In this document: one piece after another, positions 43,397-54,559 of the stretch
How the letters are laid out: every line of letters starts with the position of its first letter
How positions within the stretch are numbered: position 1 is the first letter of the stretch
NCBI GenBank assembly: GCA_963576725.1
Contig: OY755252.1
Coordinates: 29,033,078 to 29,097,077 of the forward strand
Direction: 5' to 3'
Source of the DNA: Azorinus chamasolen
Lineage: Eukaryota; Mollusca; Bivalvia; Cardiida; Solecurtidae
Length of the DNA: 64,000 bases
Translations under genes and position numbers: made by a program
Notes under the pieces: model-generated
The model's database searches: none
What the model saw: only the letters and a program-made list of their open reading frames with translations
What the model was told of the DNA's origin: nothing

Positions 43397-43832
43397 GTAA
43401 GTAAAAGTACAAAAATGAGTCATGCAGGAAACACCACATACAGAACAAACACTCGCCCGAACAGCAACACAAGGAAACAGCAAATGTACATAGGTAGAAA
43501 AAACAACAAGAGACGCACAAAGACAAAACAAACATACAATAGGAGGAAGATGGAAGTACCGCCTTGGAACGGTCAGTGACAAAAGTCACCGGGGGTTTAA
43601 ACCGATTTATGGGCGCCCAACCTCACCCTTATTCCATCCCCATCCTAAAAGACAAACAGTGTAAATAAACGTATCCCCTCTCCGACTAATCTACAACAAC
43701 CGCGACAGCAAATACAGTGGTAAAGTGCATGTATAACAAAAAAACATTTAATTGAACATACTGTATCCACCTATCGCTAGTGTACTCAATGATTGAGCTG
43801 CAAACAGAGTAACTGTAGAAAAGTAATAAGAA
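43397..43832 (-). mobile_element. SINE1 repeat, full length, inside the Naiad RT
   Basis: About 436 bp split the RT frame between the motif A part (43840-44094) and KDYTNWTCSEV (43380). On the minus strand it starts near TTATTACTTTTCTACAG and ends GACTCATTTTTGTACTTTTA. Because both edges are in coding sequence, this copy defines the repeat's limits best. No poly-A tail. Confidence 0.8.
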
Positions 43833-44278
43833 TGCCTTTTCAGCATACTTTCTGGATTACGCTAGTCAGTTTATCTGTAATTAAAATATGAGGAAGAGTT
43901 GTGTATAAAGTAGAAAAATCGTACGTGCTTACAGTGGATGCAAGGTACCTTTTGTTCCTAAGTTTGTTTAAGTCTTCTGAAGAGTTCTTAATAGACCAGA
44001 AAAGATTTATTCCATAATTTTCATAAGTCTTATCACAGTGGAATTTTACATGTTCTTTTACCTTCGTTAAACAAGAAGTCAAAAGTACAGACAATTTGGT
44101 AGTTGTACATGAGTTAAAATTTGCAATGAAACGCGCTTTATATGTTTTTTATGTAGTTTTGGTAAATCGATACATTGTAGGAAGTTTATGTTGTGTAATT
44201 TTAATATCGGTTCCAAGTTGTTCACACTTTTTGACATGGTCTGAAACGATGGTCGTTTCGTCAGTAGTTACTGAAATG

Positions 44279-44541
44279 TGCAGGTGTTAAGTGCCTGTGT
44301 GGCGGCCGTAAAACGTCGCCCCGTACTTCATTCTCAGTGTTGTTATACCTTCTGGTCCTTCGAGATCATGAGTTACAGTACTTCTTGTTCTGAAAATTGA
44401 ATACCGCTTAAGCCGGTGCTAGGGGTGTGAGCAGTGTTGCACTTCAATTACTGTCCATGAACAGACTCAATAAAACCGAGTCTGCATTTTTTTCTTTATG
44501 TGTTGCAATTTTTGCTCTCGGGGGATAACCTTCTTAAGAAT
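44279..44541 (+). repeat. Repeat family G inside the Naiad element
   Basis: GCAGGTGTTAAGTGCCTGTG to GGGGGATAACCTTCTTAAG. It interrupts the Naiad frame between the linker and RT and is bounded by coding-derived sequence, which helps define its ends. The inner CAGACTC / GAGTCTG pair is intact. Confidence 0.8.
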
Positions 44542-46050
44542 TTGATATTAATAATTTCCTGCTTCAAGACATCGATATAATGTAATCGTTAAGTTAATCA
44601 CATTATTCGATGCCTTATATGACGGAACAAAAACCTATTTTGAATGGAAATCCTGTATACCCTTTTTAAGATGTGTAAAAGAAATTCTAAGTTTAGGTGG
44701 AAGAAAGTGTTTGTTAGAGCTCTAAAAAGAAATGCGTGTGTCAATTTTATAAAAAATAAGTGGTTTCCAATTAGAAAAAGCATTAGAATCAATATGTTCT
44801 CTTCGACACCATTTAATACTAAAATTTTGTAAAGCCTCCGCAATCTGAACTCGACAAGAGTTAAAATCTATCAAGTATGGTATATTCAAAAGACCTTTAT
44901 TCAAAAGAGATTGTAGACATTTATCTTTAATTATCTCAACATTACCAGTAATCACATGGCCAACCGGAGAATAGCCAAATTTTCAGGTGGGGCAATCACA
45001 ATTATCAGGAGTATTATCATTAATGTTAAGGTCGGCCACAATTTTATTATAGTTGAAAATTGTATTTCTAATGGATTTGTTATATTTGTAGCAGATAAGA
45101 AAGGAATTTTCAAGCAGAATCTTTGGTGTTCAGATAATTTGTCAATGTGCGGTCTGAGAACATGTAGAGTAAAGCTCTGTATCAAACTAGCCGTTCCTAT
45201 GAGAGGATCTGATCTAAAAATGATTTTATCGGCTTGCGTTTCAATTTCGTTTTAATGAAGATGTCGAAAATATATATACATTAGGATCTTTAGAAATATT
45301 TCCAGTCTGGTAAATATTATCATTCAAGCCTAAAGGAAAAGATGTTTGCAATTTTTTAATCCAAATTAATTCATATATAAATCTAGCTTTCGATTTTAAG
45401 CTACTTGTAGCATCCTTATTATATAATGTTCTACAATTTGTACTGGAACATCTTTCAAATAATGGTCAGACTTCCGAAAGTGTTGGTATAAAACAATTAT
45501 TTAATTTACGATTTCGACACTGATATGCATGCTCACGAAATCGCGTTTTCAAAGCACGTCCTGTTTGACCTACGTACTGTATACCGCAACTAGGCGTGTT
45601 CAAGTTAAAACATAAATAACGTTAGTAGTAGTACAATCAACGTTTGAGTTTGTCTTGACATTAAATGTTCTACCATTAACTGTTGATTTTATAGTGGAAT
45701 TACAAGAAATATTACTACAACATATGCACCTCTTAGCAAAGCACTTTTGGATAATCGGATACACTCTGTTTCGCTTGTATAAGGACCGTTTACGAATAGA
45801 AGAAACATTTTGGATAACAGATTTTAAAGGTGAAAGTACAACTCTTGGTCCATTGAAAAAATATTTATTAATAGAAAGAGATGGTATGTGAAAAGATGTT
45901 GCCGACTGAAGATTAAGTTGTTTTAAACGAACATAAGGTTGAAGGGAAGATAAATTAGAAATATTTTGGGTACTTGTACAGACGACACAGGGTGCATATT
46001 TAAGGCTTTCAGTTCTATCAGAGGTATTTTAACTTTATTCATATTGGAAA

Positions 46051-46844
46051 GTGATAGAGGGGCACCTGTATTGTGTTTATCAACATGTCAATTACATTAG
46101 TGTATCTACCAAGTGCATCAACTTGTTGGTGAACACAACACCTACCACGAGGTGCATGACATACTTATGATGATGTAAGAGGCGAATGAAAGTGGTGTAT
46201 GTTACTTGCATATCCTGCAAGAGAATGATAACAACAAGCACATTCGCCAATATGGCTTCCAATGTGGCGGCAAAAGCTATTTAATATGAACTGCTTGCAT
46301 TAATTGTTATCAGATAAATGAATATGTCTGCCTCAAAAGGTCGTATGCGTGCTGTCCAATGGTCGATTTGACCAAACATGATCAAGGAGATGATCAAAGA
46401 GATGTTCGAAGTCGATCACTTTTAGAACGAAAGTGATCGTTTGACCATTTAGCCATAAAACGGTTGAACTTATTCTAAGAGATATTTCAAATTGAAGATC
46501 CCCTTTGAAACATGCAATATATATTTAACTTTAACATTGCTAAAGGTGTATTAAGTGGCTTCGGCTTTCCGTGTCGGCATATTTTGACAGACAATACACA
46601 CTTAGACGCTGTTATCCTTCGTGACGTAATATGTAAACAACCCATAATGCATCAGGCAATATGGTTGCGTCATGCCAAAATTTCGCAGAAGCATCAACAC
46701 CAACTTGAATACAAGCCTTTCCTGCAGATGTGCGCTACTGACAACACTTATTAAATTCGGGGTTTAGTGCCTCTAGATTTGTAAAAAAACAATGTACCTT
46801 AATTAGCGATAGTCTGTTCCGTGTTGAGTGAGGTTCGACACTAC
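46051..46844. other. Non-genic junction between Naiad and block C
   Basis: It contains a piece of the 39505-40620 tandem repeat (46250-46300) and an imperfect palindrome at 46365-46455 (GGTCGATTTGACCA ... AGTGATCGTTTGACC). The plus frame at 46512-46754 has no recognised similarity. Confidence 0.5.
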
Positions 46845-47159
46845 ACTACGATGGTATGTGTACAAGCAATATACTTGCATTAACCGGATCATCTCAACTT
46901 AAGCATTGTTTTTGCACACAGAGTAGTAGCAGATGTGACATCTGTAATGTTGGTCTCCTCGGGGTCTGCACATTTTCTGTAGAAACTTTCTTCCTATAAT
47001 ATCTACAGTGTTTGTTGTGGAACAACTAATTGCTTTAAAATGTCTGTTTTAGTGATTCATTTTGTAATTAAATGTTCTCGTACATATATTCGCAGCGAGT
47101 TCAACATTGGGTATTTGTAATCACTAGATCTAAAGTTTTGATTCAAACCTTTTGAGGCC

Positions 47160-47357
47160 TAACCCATCGTATCATTTAGACCCAAACTTTTTGAACCTCT
47201 TTGAATAAATCTACCAAAAAGGAGCCTTTACTAGAGAAAAGGAATTCTATAGAACTGTGTAGTTTTAAAACCATTGATACATAGAGCATTTATGGAGCAA
47301 ATGCTCTATTTATGACAATGGTTTCAAGAAATAAATTGAATGAGATAATGGGTTAAC
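47160..47357. mobile_element. Family B MITE (block C orthologue)
   Basis: CCTAACCCATCGTATCATTTAG at the left and GAGATAATGGGTTAA at the right. The hairpin is shortened: ATAGAGCATTTATGGAGCAAATGC. Confidence 0.65.
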
Positions 47358-48151
47358 AACATTTGTTGAATCATAGTTTGAAGATTCATGATCTACCCGG
47401 TTTTAACCTTTAACCTGCTATAGGCGGATGAGTGAAAGCATATGCAAACAGTTTGAATCCAGATAAGACGCCGAGTATCTTGGCCTATCACATCAGGAGC
47501 CAAACTGTTTGACACCCTGATTGCATTTTGGTAGACACATTGATTATAGCTTGAAATTTGAAAATGTAGTAGGTGAAAAATTCTGTAAAAATAATTTGCT
47601 CCGCAGGCTAAAGGTTAAATAGATACTGCAATTACAAACCTTAACCTGCAAAGCAAAACCGTTTTCTAAATACATGTTGTCTTCTAGTTTAACACTGAAA
47701 GTAATGTATCTTTTTCTTTTCAAAGTTATAATCTGCGAGTGAAACAGTTCGGATTCAAATGAAACACCATCGTATGACAAAATTAAGATGAGACAACTGA
47801 ATAGTCTTTGACCTTCATTCGAAACTCATCGGTTTACAAAGGATACCGAATGATTTGTAAAATGGCGATTTTACTTCCAGTATTACTGTAGTTCGCATGA
47901 GAATCGGGTAGAGCACGAGGTTTTATATAGGTTAAGATTTTACATGTACATGGACAGCAGCAAATAACGCACTTACCGGGCGTAGACTTAACGTAAACAT
48001 ACGAATGGTATTAGTCAGTCTCAGGTTAAATTTGTCGATCAATACCGTGTATCGCCACTGGGTCCAAATATATTTTACACGCAACATATTATCCCTAGAA
48101 AGGTACACATTTAATCACATGGAACAACAGGGAAAAGGTTAAATTACAATA
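47358..48151. other. Non-genic block C sequence with a hairpin
   Basis: At 47441-47510 GCAAACAGTTTGAATCCAGA pairs with TCAGGAGCCAAACTGTTTG around GACGCCGAGTATCTTGGCC. Family A-like ends are not clear. No gene. Confidence 0.55.
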
Positions 48152-48340
48152 CAGTAACCTCGATTATTCGAATTTTCGGTATAGAAGAATTTAGACCCTT
48201 TTAGGCAGGTGGCTGCTTAATGCATGGTGAAAGTCCTAGAGGAGCTTTCTGCATGACTTTCACCATGCATTAAGCTGCCACCTGTCTTAAAGATCGATAA
48301 TAATACGTATTTTAGTGTTCGGATAATCGAGGTTTTACTG
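48152..48340. mobile_element. Pogo-like MITE, family E, block C only
   Basis: 189 bp with ends CAGTAACCTCGATTATTCGAA and TTCGGATAATCGAGGTTTTACTG-like, flanked by TA on both sides (48150-48151, 48341-48342). The hairpin is TGCATGGTGAAAGTCCTAG / GACTTTCACCATGCA. Blocks A (TA 1441-1442) and B (31933-31934) have one TA and the same flanks. CAGT...ACCTC ends and a TA target fit the pogo/Tigger group. Confidence 0.9.
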
Positions 48341-48486
48341 TATATGACTAGAAAAGTAACACAAGTTCTCCTCTCATGCTACAACTGATGATGATAGGTA
48401 AAGTGTGTAGACCCCGGCCAGTCTTGCTCAAAACAGGAGCTGATCTAAAGATAAACTGACAGCACAAGTAAAGTCGGATACTATTT

Positions 48487-48714
48487 GAAATAGTCTAAGT
48501 GTTGTTATATTTCCAGGTCGTTCGGGATTATTAGTTTTGATGTTATTAATTTTGAAAATTGAATACTGCTAAAACCGGTGCTAGGTGACGTGAGTAGTGC
48601 TGCACCTTTTAATTACTACTCATGAACAGATTCAATAAAACTGAGTCTGCAATTTTCTCTTTTTGCATTTCTAATTTTTGCTTTCGAAGGATCACCCATT
48701 TTCTGAATATTTGA
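48487..48714 (+). repeat. Repeat family G, 5'-truncated, block C only
   Basis: AAGTGTTGTTATATTTCCAG to GGATCACCCATTTTCTGAAT. The matching places in A (about 1590) and B (about 32070) lack it. Confidence 0.7.
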
Positions 48715-49254
48715 TACGTACAACGGTAGGTCCTTCCATTTTTACATAACAGAATTGTATCACTACTCATATCTAGAAAACACATATGACACCTTAACGT
48801 AGATCTAGAAAGTAATGCTGAAAGCTCCTACAGGAGCGCTCAGCATTACCCTAGACATACAATAAGCTGAGGATTTAAACTGGCTTATATTTATTTAAAA
48901 ATTCGATGACTACAACCTTTTGATCTCAAAGTAAGTGTGTCTGTTGCCTTAAAGTTCGATATATCGGGTTTAAAGAATAATTGACAAAACTCTCTAGAGC
49001 AATTTACACCGACTTGGATATAGGGCGAAGAAATCACATTATCAATACATTAAATTATATAACAAATGGTCAGCTGCATTGCTTCCCTCTGACCAGGGTC
49101 TGCACTGTTTGTTATTACAAATTAACTATCAAGTTTAAGCCTTTCATACCGAGTGGAATACATGGTTAACTCTAATGGACTATTCCATTCTGAAAATTCA
49201 GCGTTAAAAGGGGGCTGAAATATGTCACAAAATACAGCGTTATACATGGTTGCA
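48715..49254. other. Non-genic block C sequence with a family hairpin
   Basis: At 48814-48856 GTAATGCTGAAAGCTCCTAC pairs with GTAGGAGC-type AGGAGCGCTCAGCATTAC. Orthologues at 7860-7900 and 32200-32240 are more decayed. No gene. Confidence 0.6.
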
Positions 49255-49462
49255 GTAGAACCCGTCTTAAGCGGTCGTCAAAAAGGAGGTCTAATTATAG
49301 GTATGTAAGGCAGGTGCTTAATGTAGGTCAGCAGTAATGCGGAAAGTTTCTATTGGAGCTTTCGTTCATATTGTTGCGTAGCATTTGGCAACCACTTGCT
49401 TTTTCAGACTGCCATGTTGATTAAAGGAATGACCGAATAAGACAGATTCTACTGTACTCTGT
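49255..49462. mobile_element. Pogo-like MITE, family F (block C orthologue)
   Basis: CAGTAGAACCCGTCTTAAGCGG at the left and AATAAGACAGATTCTACTG at the right. The hairpin is GTAATGCGGAAAGTTTCTAT with GGAGCTTTC. Confidence 0.75.
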
Positions 49463-49854
49463 TAAGACACAGCTTTGCAACGACCGAACGATGTACATGT
49501 AAGAGTATTAGCTTCCGCAAGTATCGTTATAAATATTAACATGTGCTATTGAAAACAACAACCCTTTATGTCTTGCATAGGTGAAGCTAACTATATTGAA
49601 CAATGCACCACGTATCCATTTACACCATTGGGTAGTTACACGTTTCCTACAAAACACATATGTCGTCTGCCTCAATTTTGTGCCTTCATTTTGTTCATCT
49701 GGTCACCTTGGTCCCTTAACTCTGAACAGAGTCGTGGGGGCACCGCAGCATTGACTTTTTCATCAACCTCTTCATTTCGTTAGGAAAATACAAAAACTGA
49801 ATACCGAACGGCGACACGCTGAATTAGTCGTTATCCTATTCGGCACTAAATTTC
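49463..49854. other. Non-genic block C sequence
   Basis: It matches 8670-8999, except for a short extra piece at about 49698-49775 (GGTCACCTTGGTCCC ... CATCAACCTC). No gene. Confidence 0.45.
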
Positions 49855-50075
49855 TAATTGTCGTCTGCAATCAAAGTTTTTAAATCATTCGGAAAAATAA
49901 GGGAATGAGATAGATAAATGCAAATTTCAAAGGAACAAAGCACACATACAAAAATTGAGATTGAGGCAAAAAGTGAAGTCCCTAATCAGACGCCGCCTTG
50001 AAAATGGGGAGTCTGATTTGGGACTGCACTATATTTCGTGGTGCATTTATGCGACATTGGCGGTGAAAGGGTTAA
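49855..50075. mobile_element. TTAA MITE, family A' (block C orthologue)
   Basis: Right end GGTGAAAGGGTTAA at 50072-50075; hairpin ATCAGACGCCGCC / GGGGAGTCTGAT. The left end is decayed. Confidence 0.7.
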
Positions 50076-50267
50076 CTCTTTCGCTGCCAAATGTTGTCGT
50101 CTGCAAACTTTGTCGTCTGCTGCAATGTTCCATTTTTAAATTTATTTACTGTCACATTAATGAACAGTTTGGATCATGATGATGAGCCGATTTGCTCGGC
50201 GTCTCATCTGGATCCAAACTGCTGGCATAGGTAATAACATATGAGGCACAGGCAGTGAAAGATTTAA
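50072..50267. mobile_element. TTAA MITE, family A (block C orthologue)
   Basis: TTAA 50072-50075 and 50264-50267, ends CTCTTTCGCTGCC and GGCAGTGAAAGA. The hairpin has GTTTGGATCATGATGATGAG and GGCGTCTCATCTGGATCC. It shares its left TTAA with the preceding MITE. Confidence 0.8.
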
Positions 50268-50665
50268 ATCTACTACATAAATACTCATGTAAGAACTGAT
50301 GACATCATACATATAAATTACATTTTTTATAATGTCATTTGAATGCCGGAAGTTTTTTTATAATGTCATTTGAATGCCGGAAGTTTTTGCCTGGCAAAAT
50401 GTGTAGTCATATATAATTTCGTTGACAAAAGAGGAGTTTTCTGATACGGATCGTCTTTTGCAAATGCGTCGAGATTTATGGGATAAAGGGTTAAGTCTGT
50501 CTGGCGCACTATACTGTCTGTAACATGTGTCGTCTGCTTGATATATAATATTTGAAGTTTTTTGCTTGTTGTTATATAAAGAAAACTTAATCACAGTTTC
50601 AAACTGCTTGCATCCTAGTGAATAACCATGTCACAGGATATCACATCTGGACAAACAATGTAGCC
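50268..50665. other. Non-genic block C sequence
   Basis: It includes a local duplication (TAATGTCATTTGAATGCCGG at 50331-50350 and 50360-50379) and the empty TTAA 50587-50590. No gene. Confidence 0.55.
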
Positions 50666-50911
50666 TTAACCCTTTCACCGCCAATGTCACAAAAATGCAC
50701 CTCGACAAATAGTGCAGTCCCAGATCAGACACAACCTGTTCAAGGTGGCCTCTGATCAGTGACTTCACTATTTATTTCAAACTTTATTTCTATATCTGTG
50801 TTTTATTCCTTTGAAATGTGCATCTATTTATCTCGTTTACTTATTTTACCGAATTATTTAATAACATTGGTTTGCAGACGACAATTAGAAATTTGACGCC
50901 AAAAGGCTTAA
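50666..50911. mobile_element. TTAA MITE, family A', block C only
   Basis: 246 bp between TTAA 50666-50669 and 50908-50911. Ends CCCTTTCACCGCCAATG and TTGACGCCAAAAGGC. The hairpin is ATAGTGCAGTCCCAGATCAG / CTGATCAGTGACTTCACTAT. Block A (TTAA 9948-9951) and block B (36679-36682) are empty with matching flanks. Confidence 0.9.
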
Positions 50912-52096
50912 GCCCTTATCTGATGTTATTGACTATAGTGTTTGTTATTTCGTACAAGCGTTTTGAAAAATGATTGACCTTATTTCAAATTTATGCATGG
51001 AAAATACTGTATACGGACTTGTATGACTCATGCGCATTTTCTCGCCTTCAGAGAAGACTCAGATCTGACAGCTAATCAAAACATGTTTTGTTTATTTATG
51101 AAATAATGTATGATTCTACAGTTTCTGACATGGCAAACAAATACAGCTAATTGATAGCCATTATTCAAGATAGTTATACAATAAACCGCCTCTAAACCGG
51201 TATGTTAGTAGAGAAGAAGTTAGATACAATTTAGGCAGATGGCTGCTTAATGAAGAGTATATGAGTTTCCTGCATGAATTACACCCTGTATCTAGCTACC
51301 ACATGTCTCAAAGACCGATATTTACACTAAATGCAACGTCCAGTTTAGAGAGGTTTTACTATACAAGGATATGCCGCGGTATATGCTTTTTGATCAGTTT
51401 GCATGCTAGCGGAGGAATTTGACCTATGCACACAGTTTGGGTCCAGATCAGGCCCCATAAAATGTATAGGCTGATCTGTGATCTGATATCCGAATTGTTT
51501 GTTACTTAGGCTCAACTTCGGAATATAAAATAATTAGAAAGAATATTAAGTTTTGACAATGTTGCAGACGACATCTGAACAGACGACAAAATAACCTGCA
51601 AATGGTTAACCCTTTACCTGATAAAAGCTTACATCTACGCATTTTCATTCATAGAAGATTCAGATCAGTCAGCTCTCATAGGACCTGTCGGCTCTCATAG
51701 GACCTGTCGGGTAAGGGTTTACTCGGTTAGCTTATAGAATTATATGAATCCGATCGGATTCTTCTGTTCCAAAACATGTCAAAGATTTCATCATATGCCA
51801 TTATAAAACATAAGTTAACTGAGTGTACAGAGGTCCATATAAGATGCGCAAAATTAACATCTTCAAGAACAGTACCCTTATTTCTCCACTAAATTTTGTG
51901 ACCACTCTTTAGAATCGTCTGTAAGAAAATGGTATTTAGGTAGCGTCTTTATCTGTAGCTCTGACACTCATTTAAAAGTGATAAATTATGCAGATATTAT
52001 GCATAATAGATGGCAAGATGATAGGTACATAGAAAACTATACTGGGATCCAGATGATACGCCGAGTAACCCATAGTCTTATCATTATTCAATCTGT
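50912..52096. other. Non-genic block C sequence
   Basis: It matches A 9952-11994 apart from MITE insertions in A. TTAA 51247-51250 is the empty site of the A-only MITE. A hairpin of the GTTTGGGTCCAGATCAGG type is at 51425-51505. No gene. Confidence 0.55.
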
Positions 52097-52308
52097 TTAA
52101 CCCTTCACTTGCTATTCACGTCAATATACCTACCTGTAAATAGTGAAGACTCAGATGAGACAGCTCCTGATTGTGCAACCAGTGCACTCCACAGCAGTGA
52201 TTGCACATAGAAATACCTGTACACAGTGAATATATATGTAATTATACAACAGGGCATTGGTAAAAAGGAGAAGAAATGTATTTTAAAATTTAGCAAGCGT
52301 AGGGTTAA
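52097..52308. mobile_element. TTAA MITE, separate family, block C only
   Basis: 212 bp between TTAA 52097-52100 and 52305-52308, ends CCCTTCACTTGCTA and TTAGCAAGCGTAGGG. A hairpin GTGAAGACTCAGATGAGAC is present only in part; the middle has a TGATTGTGCAACCAGTGCAC / CAGCAGTGATTGCACA pair. Block A has the empty TTAA at 11995-11998. Confidence 0.88.
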
Positions 52309-53367
52309 TACTGATCGCATTAGAAAGAACCGTTCGGAAGTACAAAATAGGTTTTGATGTATTGTACATGTAAGATCCCTTTGACTGAAAGCGCTAATGA
52401 TGTGTCGGTAACACCCACCCATATAACACTTAATCAGACACCAGCTGTATCGTGGAGGGGTCAAAACTATGACAAATGTCACGATATAGTTAAATATACC
52501 TCCAGAAATATGTAGGTTACAGGAAAAACAGTTTAGTCATTTAGCAAAATGTTTAATTATTTTCTATACTATTAACGTTCAGATAACAGCATAAATAGCA
52601 ATAAGACGTATTTTGGCAAGAAGTTTAAAATTACCTTATTTCGCGCTTAATAATTGTCGGCTGTTGAAAATGTCGTTACCCTTTTGTTTAAAAAAAACGA
52701 TACAGTTTCCATTCCATTACAAAGACACCGGCTGAGCTACACCCATTTCGGATCCTAATATAAGACACCGTCGTGTTTTTCATTTGAATCAAGCTGTTTG
52801 CAAATGATTTATGGAATGATCCCGTCGCAATCGGGTAAGGAGAAAGTGAAAAGGTTGAATGTCATTCAGGCGGAACACTCTAGACGTATCCAGGAGTTGT
52901 TTTACATAATGTTACAGTAAGTTATAAAGGGGAAGTCTCTACATTTGACCCCTGTTTCAAAAATGCTCTTCAATATACAAAACTCATTTGTTTATAAGCT
53001 CTATAGATGTATAACATTATCGCAGGAAAACATATAAATAAACGTTGAGAATGACAAACCTTTCACGTGTTTGATATCTCTGATTTTATTCGCCGATGTT
53101 TAATGTTTATTCGAATTAGGTTTTAGTTTCGAATATGTTCGCTCTAGATATTCGCGCCTCTCCGACCACTCCGAAAAAACCAGCAACCAATCGAGGGGTT
53201 GGGTGATCATAAGCAAAACGCGGAAAAAGTTGAAACCGAAAATGCGGACACTATTTTGTTATTTTATTTTAGAGCAAGTATTTATGAAATCAACAGGACG
53301 TTTTTTTAGATATAGGTTCAAATTGACAATCTTCACAATACTGATTGAACATAACAAATGCTAATAA
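52309..53367. other. Non-genic block C sequence
   Basis: It aligns with A 11999-13179 except the foldback MITE of A. No gene. Confidence 0.5.
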
Positions 53368-53640
53368 TTTCTGAAATTTGGAGATCCTTCGAAAACAAAA
53401 GTAGCAATGCCAAAAGAGAAAATTGCAGACTCGGTTTAATCGAGTCTGTTTATGAGTAGTAATTAAAAGTGCAACACTTATCACGTACCCAAGCACCGGC
53501 TTAAGCTGTATTCAATTTCCAAAACTAATACCACCAAAACTTATGTCCCCGAAGAACAAAAATATAACAACACTGAGAATGAAGTACGGGGCGATTTTTA
53601 AAGCCGTTACACAAGCAATTATCATCTGCTGATGTGAAGT
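53368..53640 (-). repeat. Repeat family G (block C orthologue)
   Basis: GGAGATCCTTCGAAAAC, CAGACTCGGTTTAATCGAG, CACCGGCTTAAGCTG and GAATGAAGTACGGGGCG in reverse. Confidence 0.8.
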
Positions 53641-54275
53641 AAATATCTTATGAAAATGCAAAATTGGCAATCAGAAAAGAGATGTTATTAAAAGTGTCGC
53701 GTTATGGGCTTCATTTACAACACATTTTCAGTCTTAGATATTTTAATAAACACATTTCATAAACTCTAATACAGCAACACATAATTAAAGTTCTATAACA
53801 TGACTGCCCCTATTTGTGTCTGAGTTGATACTGGCATATGCCTAAGCCACGTACCATGCGGTCCCTAATTTCCCATAATGCATTTCTACTTGTGATTATG
53901 ATCATAGCCCTAGTACTATCTCTGTTCCCATCTGATCTAATCTAAAACTGACTCTCAACTGAACTCCCCAATGTCCACTTTTTGACAGTATATATCTTCC
54001 TAAGCCCGGTGACAGACATTTCCTGTTCTGGTCTCCATATCCCATCTAAGGACAGTTGCCATAGCAAAATGCCCGGAAGCTATAATTAATTAATTATCAA
54101 TCCAAGCAGATCGCGACTCTTAACAAGTGTTTCCTGGTTCATATTTAAGTATTTCCTGGTTACACAGTTCTCCTATCTATATAATGTTTGGATCCAAACC
54201 AAGATATTGGATCCAAATCAAGAGGTTAAAAGTCACTATGTGACAAAAGTATGCGTTCATGGTAAGGTCTTCCTT
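53641..54275. other. Block C sequence not found in A or B
   Basis: 53690-54235 has no counterpart between the G repeat and the D MITE in A or B, so it looks like an insertion of about 550 bp. No terminal repeats or gene were recognised. Confidence 0.45.
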
Positions 54276-54464
54276 ATAACCCTTACTGTACGGGGCACGA
54301 ATATCACTGATGTTCAATGCAAACAGTGTATACCCAGATAAGAGGGCTCTTAAATTAGCCCTTTCATCAGGGTCCGCACTGTTTGTCATGTATATTCACC
54401 ATAAGCTTGACCTGTTTGAATTTTGGAAAAGTGTATTTGAAAAGTTACCGTTGTAAGGGTTTAA
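54276..54464. mobile_element. TTAA MITE, family D (block C orthologue)
   Basis: ATAACCCTTACTGTACGGGGC at the left, GTTGTAAGGGTTTAA at the right, hairpin GCAAACAGTGTATACCCAGA / GGGTCCGCACTGTTTG. Confidence 0.7.
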
Positions 54465-54559
54465 AGGCAGACATCGGAGTTTGTGAAAATACTGAATATA
54501 TTAATATAGACGGTTTATTAGATGAATTTGCATACAAAGTCTCCAAAGTCTGCCTTTAA
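54463..54559. mobile_element. Family H element (block C orthologue)
   Basis: AAAGGCAGACATCGGAGTTT and AGTCTCCAAAGTCTGCCTTT form the inverted ends. Confidence 0.65.

Larger units (their letters stand above)
42633..46050 (-). pseudogene. Naiad-type Penelope-like retroelement (GIY-YIG then RT), broken
   Basis: Reading leftward: an N-terminal part with APCVVCTSTQ (about 46000); a Cys cluster RCICCSNISC (about 45700); a GIY-YIG nuclease with CGIQYVGQTGRALKTRFREH (about 45590-45530); WIKKLQTSFPLGLNDNIYQ; a linker with CDC and YSPVGHVITGNVEII (about 44990-44935); then the reverse transcriptase with motif A STYDFSTLYTTLPH (about 43900), motif B GIPMDTNCAPLVTDLFL, motif C RYLDDIF (about 43150) and GYRYHKLRKTFSKC. 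The nuclease-first order and the CxC linker define the Naiad clade of Penelope-like elements. Stops and frameshifts occur throughout. Two TGA codons fall in frame at notable places (44983-44985, 45600-45602). Family G and SINE1 repeats are inserted, and a SINE2 cuts the end. Confidence 0.88.

Noticed and set aside
44956..45255. A 99-residue plus-strand frame
   Set aside because: It is antisense to the Naiad linker region.
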